A stretch of DNA of 64,000 bases. Origin: Cymbidium sinense (Eukaryota; Streptophyta; Magnoliopsida; Asparagales; Orchidaceae). Both the position numbers and the translations under genes were made by a program. Below the pieces are notes generated by a model. The model did not search any database, was not told the DNA's origin, and saw only the letters and a program-made list of their open reading frames with translations. Location: contig CM038228.1 in the NCBI GenBank assembly GCA_021442155.1, positions 90,043,737-90,107,736 of the forward strand, written 5' to 3'. Of the stretch, positions 46,982 through 60,520 are shown one piece after another (within the stretch, counting starts at the first letter, position 1; each line of letters begins with the position of its first letter).

Positions 46982-47336
46982 TGGGCTGTTTGGTTGCCTG
47001 CATTTGTAATGCAGTGTAAAAGGATTACTTTACAGTTGTTTGGTTGAGAGTTTAGTTGTAAAAGGATTACTTGCACTTTGCTTTTTTCTGTTTGGTTGAA
47101 AAAATGTATTGTAAAGTAATTGAAGGTTTTGATGTCACAGCGATGGCTCTGGCGGTGATGGCATCCGTACGTGGTGGCGGTCATCTTCGTTAGGTGTATT
47201 TGAAATTCAATCGGAGAATTTCAAATACACCAATAACCTTTAATGTATTTGGAATACATTACATTCATTAATTCTTTACTTTATGACCAAACGTTAAAAT
47301 CGTGCGAAATGCAATCTCAAATACACCAAACAGCTC
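46982..47336. mobile_element. Tourist/PIF-Harbinger-type MITE, 355 bp
   Basis: Ends are tgggctgtttggttg on the left and, on the - strand, gagctgtttggtgtatttg on the right, with TTA on both sides (46979-46981 and 47337-47339). The inner sequence has more inverted matches (gcatttgtaatgca / tgcgaaatgcaatc). It sits inside LTR copy B. The ORF at 46969-47184 is not a gene. Confidence 0.82.
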
Positions 47337-48359
47337 TTAGTTTCTTGTTGAGTTTTGTAATTCTTCCAACTTGATTATGTTGATTTTTCGCTTTTGATAA
47401 GTTATGTCGATTTTATTGTTTATTCTTTACTCTCGAAACATTATAGCGTAATCACCTCCATATTCGTATAAGAGTTATTAAACCCAATTTAGATTCATCC
47501 TTAACTTCATATTAAATGTTATAGACTTTAGGTTTATTGCAAATTTGTTATCAGTTTAGTATTAGTCTCCAAATTTCAATTAAGGCTTATTTACTTTTGA
47601 GAAATTTGAATAAAAGAGAACTCATTTTATCATTTCAATTTAAGCCATAAAGAATTGCAATTATAGTTTGTGAGTTTAATATTAGCTTCCCTAAATTTTA
47701 CTTGTATTTTAAATGAGTGTTCTATTTCTTCAAAATTTTCTTTAACTGCTCTTCTCCTATTTCTCTTTGATTTAACATTTTTCTTCATATTTATCACATA
47801 TCTTTTTGTTTGACTTAAATTTAGGTAATTTTCATTTGAATTTATTTAAGTTTTGAATTTTAGTCAAAATTTCGGTAGCCTCCGTCGTCAGTGTGGGGTT
47901 GCATCGAGTGTTTTGCTTTTCGACCTGAATAGCGATGTCGTCATATGCGATTTTCATCTTGTCACTCTTGAGCCGCGGCAAAAGAAGACAATCTGATATA
48001 TATTCATCCTCCCCCACCCTTTTTTTTTTAAGTCAGGAATTAAAAAAATTTTGGCGGCATTCGTCAGGTGCGGTGGCGTCCCAGCGGATGTTGGCTTACT
48101 CGATACGCCCTTTGAGTAGCGGCGAATCACATGACCGTCATCGTCGCCTCTTGAGCCGCGACCTTCAGAAACACAAGCATGTATATATTCACATCCACAT
48201 TACTAATCTTTTTGCGTTCTGATGATCAAGAGCGAGGTTGGGTATCGAAAATCAAGAACCGCTCTTGTGTCACCTCAGGCTGGCGAATCGAAGAATCACG
48301 AGAAATCGGCCGAAAATCGAAGAACGCCTCTTGGCGATCTTTCTTCTCGTCTAAAGATT

Positions 48360-48970
48360 GAAAGGATGTGAGTCTGACGCCGAAGAAAGAAGAACCCGCC
48401 TCTTGTGGTGTTCTTTCGATTCTGTGGAATTGAAGAGGTAATGCAAAGAATGCGCGAAGAAGAACCCGCTCTTGACGATGTTCGGTTCAGTGAAGTGAAA
48501 TTCAGTTTGATTGAAATTGATTGGAAAAATGAGAGAATTTTGGATTAGGAAAATGAGGGTTTTGAAAGTTGATTTTCGGTTTTGGTGAAAATGAGGGAAA
48601 TTGGATGAGGTAAGTAAAGAGGAAATCTGGATTTATAGGGTGAGGAAAAGGATTTTCGGTTTTAGAGGAAGGAGATAGGAAAGTGATTTTATTGGAAAGA
48701 AGGAAAAGAATAGAAAGGAAAGGAAGAAGAAAGGGAGGAGTTCACCTTATTCTTTTGGTTTGGAGGAAATCGAAAGCTGCACCTCTTCGTCTGATTGAGA
48801 AGGAAGTGGGAAACAGTTAGAGCTTCCAGCGTGAGAGCGGATGATCTGGCTTCAGCGTCACATCATGATGAGGAGAGCGGGCTCTGTCGCGGAGAGGGCG
48901 AGGATTTCCTGTTGGTCAGTGAGCACTTGCGTGAAATTCGAGCAGGTCGAATAAAGTTAGTCTTTAGTGG
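48360..48970 (-). repeat. Pyrimidine-rich leader segment of LTR copy B
   Basis: Purine-rich on the + strand (gaagaagaacccgctcttg occurs twice, about 48390 and 48457). It occupies the place where the other copies have a leader with or without gene fragments. No captured gene is recognisable here. Confidence 0.5.
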
Positions 48971-49762
48971 GATTTAGAGCATTAGGATTATATTAGGGAT
49001 TGAAATTAATTTTGAAATTGATTTCCTAAGTGTTTAATTAACTTTAACGTGAATTTTACGTCGATACAATCACATGGTCAATATACTACCAATATAAGGT
49101 TATTTTGATGTTTGAATGGCGTGGTCCGTTTCTGTCGGCCGTTTGGTTCAAGTCGGCGTCAGGTAATTCCTCAAAATGGCGTCGTCGCTTTCGGCCGACT
49201 TCGCGCGTTATAATTGCTGAACAATCTTATTTGATAGATTTCGGCGTTTAATTAACGGCAATCAATTTGCGGTCGTTGGCTCGGCGCCACGACTTCGATA
49301 TGCGTGCGAGCGGCGTCGGGCTCGGAACGATTAGTTGATCAAGTTATGCAATATTTATATTCGATCGGCGTTGAATGCACGATACGAAATTCGTTCGTCG
49401 ATCGGAGGTCATTTGAGTTGATTTTGATAACATTCTGTGCATTTCAACCTCGATTTGCGCGCTGACACTTTAAATCATTCGACATTTATCTGGACTTCGT
49501 CATGGCGACAATCTCATTTGATAGTTTTGATGTTTGAAGCTAGCGGCGCGATCAATTCATGAGCAGTCGTTTGGTGTCGTCTTAAATTCGATATGCGTGT
49601 TGTAGCGTTGATTCGGTAATCGATTAATCGTTAAATTTTGCATATTTATATTTGATCAATTTTGATGTTCGAATGACGGAAGTTTGTTATGCGTCGTTTT
49701 TATTTTCGGTGACGTTGGCATTTTGGCGCCTTGTCATTTTCAAAGTCATCAATTTGACTTGT

Positions 49763-52540
49763 GACGACTTGACTTATGACACATATGTGAAGGTCAACAC
49801 CTATCAATTCTACTTAGCAAAGGATCGAGTTTATTATGTTTATATTCAATATTGACAACTCTTATTTTTATAAGAAGATGATCAAATTAATTAAATGAAA
49901 TTTGCAATCTAATCCATACAAGAATGTGTGTTGTTAATAAATTTAGATTTAGATTTAAAATTAAACATAGTTTCTAATTATTTAAATCTTTTATTCAGTT
50001 TTCGAAGTAAAAATGAATTTAGATTTATCCAAAATTTCAACCCATGCAGTATTCTCAGACTTTATGATTAAGTATTTAACATATTGGCCAAAGCATATGC
50101 AGGAGCTTCATATTTATTTTATGTTAATTATGAGCTTTGAAAATTTATCACAGACCTCCCGATGAAGAGAGTTTATATTAATGTCGGACAAATTTTCAAA
50201 AGGTAGATAAAATAGTAGATAAGACATTACCTAAAGATTTTACTCTCATTTTGTGAGGACTTTAGATATGGTAATAGGTTTCCTGTAGTCGCAAACACCT
50301 ATAGTTAATTACCCCTCTAATATTGAGAGAGAACTTTCGATTAAGGCTAGTCATTAGATCGTTAATTGTTTAGTATATAGTAGCAGTATGTGGAGTCTTG
50401 AAGTTTATGAAATTTATATATTTTTTTAACTTAAAGCAGATGGTTGGGGGATGATGAAACACCCGATCAAGATCTCGCGTCTGCGTGGTACAACTTAGTG
50501 AATAAGATAAGTCGGCAACGATTGAAGGATCATCATCAGCAGTTATAGGTTGCGTCATTCAAGAAGACCTTGTAGACATGCGGTGGTGTTTGTTTATGGA
50601 GACAATATTAAGTTCACCTTAGCTGATAGAGGATTTGTTTGTCTTATCAAATGCATCTTATGATTTACATTTCAAGTGGTAAAGTCATTGGGAATATACA
50701 TCTGAGTGGCCGAATATAATGATGTCATTTGACAATGAAACCACCGTAGGATTCTGATGCGTGTCATATGTGGGCCTACATATGGTCGGAAGGACGACGC
50801 ATCCTTAGTCGTAGATTGATTGAGAGTGAATATAGTAGTACACTTGACTTAACATTGGTTCTTTTATGAGCTAGAGTTTTCTTAATTTTTCACCTTCGAC
50901 AAACGATTGCAGATAGGTGGATGAATTTTAGCTTTAAAATTTTAGATGATAAATTTCATTTAAGCATTTAAAATTAGCTTCTTTTATTTTTTTTTATATT
51001 TTTATAAAATTTAAATTTATATTGATTTGATATTGAATTTTGAATATAACTTAATGGTGATATCCTCCAGTTGAAATTTCTATTTAATATAGTCATCATC
51101 GAGGTAGATTTTATCAACTCTACTTATTTGTTAGCAGAGAATCAGGTCTACGATTTGTATTTAAGAATTTTAATTTGAGGTGATTTAACATTAATACTTC
51201 AAAAAATTTTACAATAATAATCTCCTTCGGTTGAATTCTATAATCTGCACAGCCATCACTGGGTATAGACATTGTCAACTATACTTACCTGCTAGCAGAG
51301 GATCGAGTCTATGGCTAGAACTTGCAATTGTATTTATCATTTAAAATAGAGAGTCTATTATTTTAAATATGAAATTTCTCTATTAAGATCCTTGATGGTC
51401 ATATGCAAATGCAAAATAAAAAAAATCTTTATTTGAAAAGTCAACTCTTGATTTACAACCAGTCTTGTTAACTCTTATTCTCATACAAAAAAAGGAGGAT
51501 TAGATTGATTAAGTGAGATTTATGACTTCATCATATAGATAAAGTGACCAAAATAGGTTTGTTTTCAATTTCATTAAATTGCGTTCATTTATGAAATTTG
51601 CATGTTTTACGAGGCAATTGAAATTAGACTTAGGACATTCCTCGTGAAATGTGTAAATCACTAAGAAGTATATGCACACTTCTTGAGGCATTATACTTGA
51701 GTTTATTTCATCTCATGTATGCATGTATGATTCATCTCATTATTTACACAATTCTCAAAGCAGTGAGTAGAAATTTATGATTGCTTTAAAATGCATGTCA
51801 TATTGTTCCTAAAATTATTGACACATATCCCAGTGCATTGAATGTTAATAATTTTCCTCTTGGCACGTGTGCTCAATTGACTTATTATTCTTGGTTAGTC
51901 ACATGCATATTGGTGTAACAATTTGAGCATTATACTACCTCAAAATACGTGCAAATCTCACACATCAATGTAATACATCTAACTATAAAGTCATCTTGAT
52001 GTACATATCTAATTTCATTGACTTGCACGTGCTTCAATAAGACACACTTGAGTTTAGATCTATGTTATCTTGAAGTGTGTGCATTGTGATGTGTGCACTT
52101 TTGATTTTCAAATTATCGACACACCTTTTAACATAAAAATTTAAAATACATATTGATCTATATATATATATATATATATATATTATCTTGGGAAGTACAC
52201 ATAATATGTTTAATCAAACCTCTCGTTATGGATTCTTTATTTTTGTCCTTTGTGCTTGTAATTTAATAATGTGTGGGGCCTGCAAAAGATTCTTTCTTTC
52301 ATTTTAAATAGAGTGGATGAGGAGTTCAATCCCACCATCGCTCGCTTCCCTTCATTTGCAATAGATCAATTTGTGCATTTAAAAGGGGTTTTTGTTCTTT
52401 GTAGTTGCAAACAAATTTCTTAAATGTTGTAAGCATATTTTTTTACTTTGCATTTTGTCTTATTTTTGTGGCTTTCAATTTCAATGTTGATGAAATTTTA
52501 TTGTTTAGTTAGGCTTTAAGTCCCCTGTATGTGTGTATAT
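49763..52540 (-). repeat. Further LTR-family sequence (rest of copy A and a copy starting near 50125)
   Basis: At 50125 a new copy starts (tatgagctttgaaaattt) and repeats the conserved blocks gtagataagacattaccta, gagagaactttcgatta, gatcgttaattgtttag, tatagtagcagtatgtggag and atggttggggg. From 51.0 to 51.4 kb a sub-repeat recurs (tcctccagttgaa / ctccttcggttgaa, followed by gtcatcat and gaggatcgag). The remainder is AT-rich. No gene. Confidence 0.6.
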
Positions 52541-55500
52541 TATTATTATTTTTTTGGCATTACTTTGGCGGTGTATATGATGTCCCTGGGGGAGTCACGA
52601 ACATTGAGCTCTTCGGTAGCGTTAAGAAAGATGTGTATGAATGGTGCGAGCACCACAGTCGGGAGCATCATCCCATTGCGTTAAAATAGGTGTGTATAGG
52701 ATTTTCAACCGGCACAATTATATTTCACAAATTTAGCAACTTCCACGCCATTTTATACATATGCATGGAAGCGATTTGATGAAAGTGAAATTGAAAGTAA
52801 AAAAAATTCTAGCTTTTTTATATTTTCTCATGGGCTGATTTTTTTTTGCTCTATTGTGAGAGAGGGGAAGGAATATAGGCATGGTTTAGAATAAGAAATA
52901 AATAAAAAATAGGAGAAAAATGAGCAAAATAGTGAAATAATAGTCACATCTTTTTTCTTTTTTTTTACTGTAATGCAGAGAGAGAGAGAGAGAGAGAGAG
53001 TTATTCCTATTTTTATGCCTTTTTGGCTTTTCCTTTTTTTGTTTCTTTTTGTGAGTGAGAGAGAGAGAGAGAGAGAGTTTATTGTCATTGTATTAGAGAG
53101 AAGAGGATTTAGTGTAGAGAAATAGAAAGATATATCAAGGAATGGCAGTGAAACAGATGGGGTTATGGCTCGACTGTTTCGCGTGAGGTGAGATTGCTGG
53201 CTGGCTTTTGTTGGTTGGTCAGTGATTTGAAAGAGTTTGGACAGTGAATGGAGGGATCGGCTAGGTAAAGAAAGTGAGCTGATGAGGCTTGTCAGTAGAG
53301 AGAGGAGATAACCCGGTGAGGTGGTGGAGAGAGAGTGGCGAGGGAGGAAAAGAAAAATTGACAAGAAAGGGAAGGACAAAAGGGGGGCCAAGGATGGTTG
53401 GAGCTGCAAGAGGTTGATGCACAGGTGGGTGAAGCACTAGATGGATAGCTTCTGAGAGTGCTGTAGAATTTGGGGATAGGTTGTAGCATCAAAATTAAAA
53501 ATCTTATTCTTTTTTTTTTTTTATTGACAAGACAAGAATTGCACTATCGTTCATAACGGTGGGACTTAAAAAAATTGATTTTGATTTTTTACAATGTTGG
53601 CATGCATGGGATGGTGTGGAGATATACTCAAAATTTTTTTAATATGATAATAATGACTTAACAAATATAAGTAAACAACATAAGATATTATAATTAAGAT
53701 TGATCAATTAATTTATCTTAATTTAATGGGAATAATTAGAAAGCTAGCTGAGTAATTTTTTCTTAAATAAACTTGATAAAATTCTTATATATATATATAT
53801 GAGATGATGATTTTAATTTTTGAGTTTGATATTACTCTTTTCCCCTTTTTTTAACATCATATATTTATATGTAATGTTCACTTAATTTATTTAATTTATA
53901 ATGACAATAGCCTTAACCTTAATAAAAGTAATTGAAACTTTATTCTGAAATATATGTAAGTGATTGTAGGATATATATATATATATATATGTTAATTTTG
54001 TTATGCTAATAAATCTAATTCCATTGTTATAAGTTATCGAGTTTAATTAATTAATTTACATACATTACAATCATAATATATATATATATATATATAAAAT
54101 TAATTGTGAGAGGTTTCCTTTGATAATTTTTTATGCTACGAACATATAATCTATTTCACGAACAAACACTGTCTAGGTAGTTTTGATTGCAATTGAAGCT
54201 ATTTGAGTCAATTTCGCACATGAGATATTCTTCATTTATCATCTTTTAGCAAGTTAGTCAACCATGAAAGATCCCCCTTTAATTGATTTCATTATGTCTA
54301 TCACATTGGTACAATTCACCTCATAAATGGATGATATTTGGCTTTAATTGCAATAAAAAATGTCTCCGAGTTTAATCAAAACAATGTCACGATCATCATC
54401 TGTTTAATTCGTCTTGCTCGTTTGATTTAGCTTTGGCTTATATGATAGACATAAAGGTCAACATTAACCCGCGAGGCATTTTCAGACATTGAGTTTAGGC
54501 ATTTAACACTGTGAGCTCATGTAGGTATTTTAGAACACTTGTATGGATTTTAAAATGTTTAAATTTGATGAAATGTATCTTATATTTTGTACAAGAGTTC
54601 GTTTCTTTCGAATGTTTGCATGAATTCTAAAGCATTTGCATTGGATGATAATTACTCCATAATTTGTGTAAAATTAATATATGTGAAGCTTATTATAATT
54701 AATTTAATGCCTTCTATCTGCTAATATAAATGTGATACGAATCTGGTGGTGTAAGGCATTTTAAGATTATTTTGAATCATTCAATATGACATTTGATCAT
54801 TTGTGTTAAGTAGACATACTTTCAAATATGTTGCAAATCTCTTCTTTTGTTCTTTCAATTCATTCAACGAATCATAAAGTGGTCTGATTATCCATTGAAA
54901 AATCATATTTTATATATGCTAGTCAATAATCAGGTTAAGTTCTCATTAGTAAACTACCTTATAGAGTTTAATGCAAATTTATTTTTAAGTTCGTCTCTAT
55001 TTGGTCCTTGCTTGAAACTAGACTTTCAGATTTAATTGAGTTTTGTTGAAATCACCTTTGGTTCATTTAGAATAAAATGTAGTAACTCTAGTGTTTTATT
55101 GAATTAAATCATTCTTAGTTTCATTTTGATTCAAATTTAATAAGTGAATTTTTGTCTCGTATCTTGTAGCTTGTGTTCAACTTATTATTTCAATTCTTTT
55201 CATTTGAGTTCAAAAATTCTATTTATCTTAGTTTATTTTGAATACTTTGTCACTGTAAATTTTGTCAGTATTCCGACATCCTCCTTGCGTTGGGGTTGTT
55301 TCGAAAGTGTTTTGACTTGTCTGTCACGCCTAAAAAGGTGTGCACAGTCAATGTCGGAAGACACTATGATCTAAAAAGAAAATCATGCTCATAAGAAGTG
55401 TGCATATGATCTTTAGATGAACTTGCATAGTTTAATTTTCATTTTAAATTTGATATTCATTTTAAGCAACATTATTCAAGTTCTTTTATTAATATGAATG

Positions 55501-56713
55501 TCATTCGAAATTCCGGCAGCATCCGGCATCGTTCTTGCATCATGGGCTGCTTCAGAAATGCTTTGGCATATACAGTACGTCCTAATGAGCAAAGCAGTCA
55601 GTATCTTGTGATACCATGACCAAGTTTTCAATCCTGCTATGCTCTATTGAGAATAACAGGTTCTTTAGTCCATATCGATAAGCATAGCGGGGTCTTCAAC
55701 CACCTGCGCAAATATTAACAACAAATTTTCTCGTGAGGCGATTCCCGGCACATATGAGTAATTAAATTCATAAATTTTCCCACCATGTTAGAACGTGCGT
55801 GGGTATTTAATTTTATAAATTTTTTTGTTGTGTTGAAATAATAAAATTGGTTTTCCCCGCTGTGGAACGTGTGAGTATTTAAGTTTATAAATTTTTTCGC
55901 TATGTTGAAACAATATAAACGGTTACTTAAAATTGGTTTTCTTCGCTGTGTTGAAACAACACAAACTGATACTTAAAATTTTGCATGCTCTCCATTTTAT
56001 ACTTTTATGCAAGATTGTTGACGATGCAGGTGGCTTGAATTTTGAGAAGAATTGAGAGCACGTTGTGGTTAAGGTTGTTTGTTTGGAAAGTTGATAGACA
56101 TGGGATTAGGGTATAGAGCAAATTGGTGAGCAGAGGATTGAAATTTAATGCTGCGTTTTTTGTTGAGTAAATAAAGGAAACTTTTCAGCCTTGGCGTAGG
56201 AGAAGAGAGAACTGTATGATGAAGCTGGCTATGAATTGGTTGATGCAAGTGTGTTATTGGGTGCTAGTTGAGGGATATAAGAGGAGAGTTGAAGTTGTGT
56301 TCAGTACTAGGGAGAATAAGGGAGTGTAATGAGGAAGATAGAATAGCAGCAATGAGAGGGAAATCTGCTGTGGTGTTCAGTTTGGGGTTGCGTCTCGTGT
56401 GTGAGATCAGAGAGAAGGTGGGTGAGCTGTTGCAGCACAGGGAGTAGGGTGACTAGCTGATCGGCGACTGTGAGGATCGGAGGAGGAGAGGTGCGGTGAA
56501 TTAGAGAGGAGGAATGAGGAATTTCATTTAGTAGCTGTATGGTGTAGATGAGGATGACGAGATTTGGTTTTTGGGATATCAGCCTCTTGATGTGAGAAAT
56601 TGAGATGAGTGAAATGATTCAAACAAAATTAGAGAGAGAGTCCCAGAGGAATAGGGAAATCGGTTAGAAGAGTAAGAAGAGAGAAAATGGGGGAGAAAGT
56701 TAGAGGAAATTTA
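52541..56713 (-). repeat. LTR-family remnants with hairpins and purine-rich tracts
   Basis: Two rounds of the same order are visible. First, a short GC-richer hairpin-bearing part at 52550-52740, then a purine-rich tract at 52975-53480 with (GA)n runs. Second, hairpins at 55265-55350 and 55510-55690, then a purine-rich tract at 56030-56710. Between them (53500-55260) is AT-rich sequence with several short (TA)n runs (53790, 53972, 54077). The ORFs across the (GA)n tract are not genes. Confidence 0.5.
52978..53082. repeat. (GA)n microsatellites
   Basis: Two GA runs at about 52978-53000 and 53056-53080, on the purine-rich strand of the LTR remnant. Confidence 0.95.
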
Positions 56714-57574
56714 GGAGGTGTTTGGTAATGGATTGGATTTAGTTTTAGTAGGATTTAGTAATTAGTTTTAGTAGGATTTAATAAATCTTGAGCTGCAAAA
56801 TCTTGAATTTTGTTTGGCTAGGATTTAGTAAATCCTATTAAATCTTAAGATGTTTGACAAGTTATTTGAGGATTTCAATTTGTTAACTCAAAAAAAAAAA
56901 AATTAAATAGTTAAAATTAGGTAACTATCAAACATATAATAATTATAATAATATATATTAATTTGTAATTAACTTATAATAACATATTAACTAATCATTA
57001 GTAATTTTAAATTAAGTTAGTTAAAATTAAATTAAATTAAATTAAAAATTGTATCTATTAAATAAATTAAGTCAATTAACCAGCAAATTATAAATATATT
57101 TAATAAGTTATAATTAAATTTAAGGACTTATCAATAAATCATTAATAGTAATAAACTTAAATAAATATGTATTAATTAATCAATTAGTAGTAATTGATTA
57201 AATTAATTAAGTTTAAGTTAAATATATATTAGCTAATCAATTAGTAGTTATCCATGACTCTAATGAAGGAGTCCACAGGATTTTCGCGTTCAAAACTCTC
57301 CTCCCCGATTCCCTCCGTTACTGTCAAAAGCAATCGAGGAAGAGAAGAAGGATGTAACGATGGTAAACTCTCGTCTTTTTTTCGTGCGCTTCAATTTGTG
57401 TAAATCCCGTAAATCCACCTTCCCACGATATTTACAGGATTTATAAGATTTATGGGATTTAGTAAATCCAGGATTTACTAAATCCAGGATTTACTAAATC
57501 CGCCTTTTGCATTTGGTAGGATTTATAGGATTTAACAGTTTAAATCCCAAATAAATTCGTTACCAATTAGCCCC
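56714..57574. mobile_element. Non-autonomous element with inverted GGATTTAGTAAATCC-type ends
   Basis: Left end ggaggtgtttggtaatggat, right end (on the - strand) ggggctaattggtaacgaat, matching at 15 of the first 20 positions. The subterminal parts contain many copies of 'ggatttag' / 'ctaaatcc' in opposite orientation. Neighbouring trinucleotides are TTA (left) and ATA (right), compatible with but not proving a PIF/Harbinger-type duplication. 861 bp, no transposase. A shorter related stretch is at 7263-7375. Confidence 0.6.
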
Positions 57575-57586
57575 ATAGGAAAGCTT

Positions 57587-60010
57587 TTTTACCGACCTCT
57601 CATATTGAAGAGAGTATGATTTAAATGTGTCGATGTAATTTTCAGAAGGGAGATGAAATAGTAGATAAGACACTACCCAGAGATTTCGCTCTCATTTTGC
57701 GAAGACTTTAGATCTGGTTCCAGATTTTCTATAGGCGCAAACACCTATAGTAAATTACCCCACTCAATGCTAAGAGAGAACTTTCGATTAAGGCTTGTTA
57801 TTAGGTCACTTAATGCGTAGCGTATAGTAGCAGTATGTGGAGTTTTATAATTTAGTATAGAAATTCAAAGATTTTAACCTAAAGATGGTTGGATTGGAGA
57901 ATGCCGATGCCCCCAGATCCCATGGTTCCACATCCCGTCATGATCCTTACCTGTCTAATGAGGAGATAATCGACCCAACCTGATCAAAGGATCCTTATTA
58001 GCGACACATGAGTTACGTCGTCTAAGAAATTCTTGTAGACTTGGGGTGGTATTTGTCTAAGGAGATAAGTTTAAGTCCACCTTAGTTGACAGAAGACTTT
58101 TTGTCCCATCAATTCTATGATTCAAAACGGGAGCCAAGTACACGTTACGATCGTAATATAATGGTTCCATTTACAAGAACCACCATTAGAGGATTGATCG
58201 AATCGATCATATGTAGAGCCCAGCTAAGCTTCGCAAATGAGGACATGGGTCACTTTTTTGCGTGAGATTGATTTAACATAGAACAACATTGATTGATTAA
58301 TTCCTTTGTGAGTTAGATTTTGCTTTAAGTTTTTAAAGATTGAAGTTTATTTAACCATTAAGAGCTTAGTGATATATTAGATTTCAGATTTGGTTTGATA
58401 CTCAATTTAAGTTAATCTTAATTTGAAATTAAAATCACATTTTTGATGAAAGTATCCCCTCCAGTTGAAATCTTCATTCAACACAACCATCATCGGGGTA
58501 GGTGTATTGTTTTAGATCTTGTCGACTCTATTAGTTTAATAATAGAGGATCAAATATATTGTCATAATATTATTATTAGATTTTTAGGTTTTGTTACTTG
58601 GGACCGATCCTCCAAATCAACCCACCCAGACACTAAGTTTAAGCATTTAGCTTAGGCATACTTATTTGATAATTCAGATTCTTTTATTTTAAAATTATAA
58701 GATTAATTTTGTATTTTCATTTAATTCCAACTTAGCCTGCATAGCCTTTTCAGACATTAAAATTTGCATATTAAATCTCTATATCTGAGTACATACAAAC
58801 ATTTATAGTTTAGATAATTTCATCTAATTGATGAAGTCATTGACTTTGACAATCATAATTAGAATGAATTTTTTTAAAAAAATTTGTATTGAAAGACACT
58901 CCATAATTTTTGTAGAATTTAATTTAATATCATCTTCTGTCTACTTGTACAAAGAATTGCAGATCCGATGGCATTTGTGGAGCAAAATTAAGTTTTCATT
59001 TGCAATTCAAAATATTTAACTAATTAACTCTTAACCCTTATAGTTTGCTATAGAATGTAAATGAGTTATCAAGCTTCGTCTTCATTCTCCAAACTTGATT
59101 GTGTTCAATTTGAATCACTTTTAATTCACCTAGAATAAATTATGATAATCGCAATGTTTATTGGAAAGATCATTCATTGGTGAATACATAAGTCATGTTC
59201 TTCATCTCTTTTATGTAGGGTGATCAAACCCTATTTGACTTTATTTTAAATTCCACATCCTATAATCAAATTTCAAATTTATCGCAGTCTCTTATCGTTT
59301 GGAGTTAGCTTCAAGCCTCACTTGTATTTTATTTGAACACTCTCCTTTATTTCAATATATAAAGCAATAAACTCAAAGCATTTATTTGGCTATAAACTAA
59401 GTGAATGAATTAATTTCTTTATTTAGCATATTCTCATATGATAATAATACTTGTTATGCCCATTCCATTTGGATTTTATAAATTTTCTTAGGACTTTATA
59501 TCTTATATTTAATTTAATGTTAAATTAAAATCTTTTGGTTCAAGTCCTTTTGAAGTTAATTGTAATCTCTCCCCCTCCCCCCCTTTTATTTCAATTTGAT
59601 ATTCATCTTTATGTTTGTCTTGTTAGAATTTTCAATTTAATATATTTAAACTTCATTTTAGATTATTATATTTTGATCTTTTAGATTAATTTTTATTCTT
59701 TTCTCTTCTTCTTTTTTCTTTTTATCCAAAATTTAATCCCAAAATGGTATTTCGATTGTCATCCCGTGTAAGCTACTATACGCGTCTACAATAAGTGTGA
59801 CGGTTGGTGTTCAAGCCTACGATTTCAATCCCATTTACGATGAGCATAACGGCATTTAATCATGCGCATAAAGCAAATATATGTAATTTCTACACATTCT
59901 CTCTTTTTTTTAATTAATTCTAAATTTCTGATAGGGATCTGCATCTGGTTTGAACTTTTATCTCGAAGTGGCGGCGTCTTTCTGCATAACCTTTCTCTTT
60001 TATTTATATT
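57587..60010 (-). repeat. LTR copy C, first part
   Basis: Begins inside the conserved LTR block (accgacctctcatattgaag; the outermost bases are lost next to the 861-bp element). It continues through gtagataagacactaccca, gagagaactttcgatta and tatagtagcagtatgtggag, to the sub-repeat ccagttgaaatcttcattca. It ends with hairpins at 59770-59860 and 'gcattagcggggtcttgaatcacc' near 60013. The CID/RH39 fragment follows directly. Confidence 0.7.
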
Positions 60011-60520
60011 GGGCATTAGCGGGGTCTTGAATCACCTTTCCTGGGAACTTCTCCATGGTAATTTACCGATTTCCCCTAGCCAAACTCGGTTGAAGAACAT
60101 GTAGGAGTGACTCTAATTTGTTCTCAGCACCAGAAAGCTTGATGAAGTCATGCCGAGCAGATGCTACCTTCTTGTGCAAGGTGGATTTTCGCAAATGGAG
60201 TATTCCTACAAATTCTTCATCAATCAATTTTTTGCACTGCCTTTGTTATTGTTGCAGTGACCAATATCCTGAACCTTGCATGATGGCTTATAGACTTTGC
60301 CACACGAAAAACCTGTTCAGTTAACCCCCTTATCGGACAGAGTACAATAGCTCTAGGACATCTAGGTTTCATTAGCATACCATACAACTCTTCATCGTGT
60401 TTTAGTAGTTGAACCAAGGGCAGCATATAAGCCAGCGTCTTTCCCGACTAGGTGTGTGATCCTAAAACTACATTCTTTCCGCACGCACCGCAATCGTATC
60501 TAGCGAGAAATTAACCAAGA
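60010..60520 (-). pseudogene. DEAD-box RNA helicase fragment, RH39 type
   Basis: Read on the - strand: [29 protein letters not shown] (motif I, with a stop codon in the Walker loop), [18 protein letters not shown] (motif Ia region), [18 protein letters not shown], then after a gap [51 protein letters not shown] and YHGEVP. The segment carrying motif II (DEAD) and about 25 residues before YHGEVP are missing. The family is the organelle-type RH39 helicase of plants. Its Q-motif part lies further upstream on the same strand, at 60905-60955, separated by a GC-rich insert. Confidence 0.88.

Larger units (their letters stand above)
45568..49757 (-). repeat. LTR copy B, possible solo LTR nested in copy A
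   Basis: Starts TGTGGGCTCCGAAAAAT at 45568 and includes the conserved blocks gtgtcggtgtaattttcaga, gtagataagacactaccc, gagagaactttcgatta and atggttgggg. It has hairpins at 47.95-48.16 kb, a purine-rich tract (48.36-48.96 kb) and sub-repeats (49.0-49.7 kb). The flanking cttgt at 45563-45567 recurs at 49758-49762, after which copy A seems to resume. If so, this is a 4.2-kb solo LTR without internal region. The right end (...tttga) does not show the usual CA, so the boundary is tentative. Confidence 0.55.

Noticed and set aside
52828..53409. 193-codon ORF on the - strand with runs of Ser-Leu
   Set aside because: It crosses (GA)n repeats and a purine-rich LTR remnant; composition explains the open frame.
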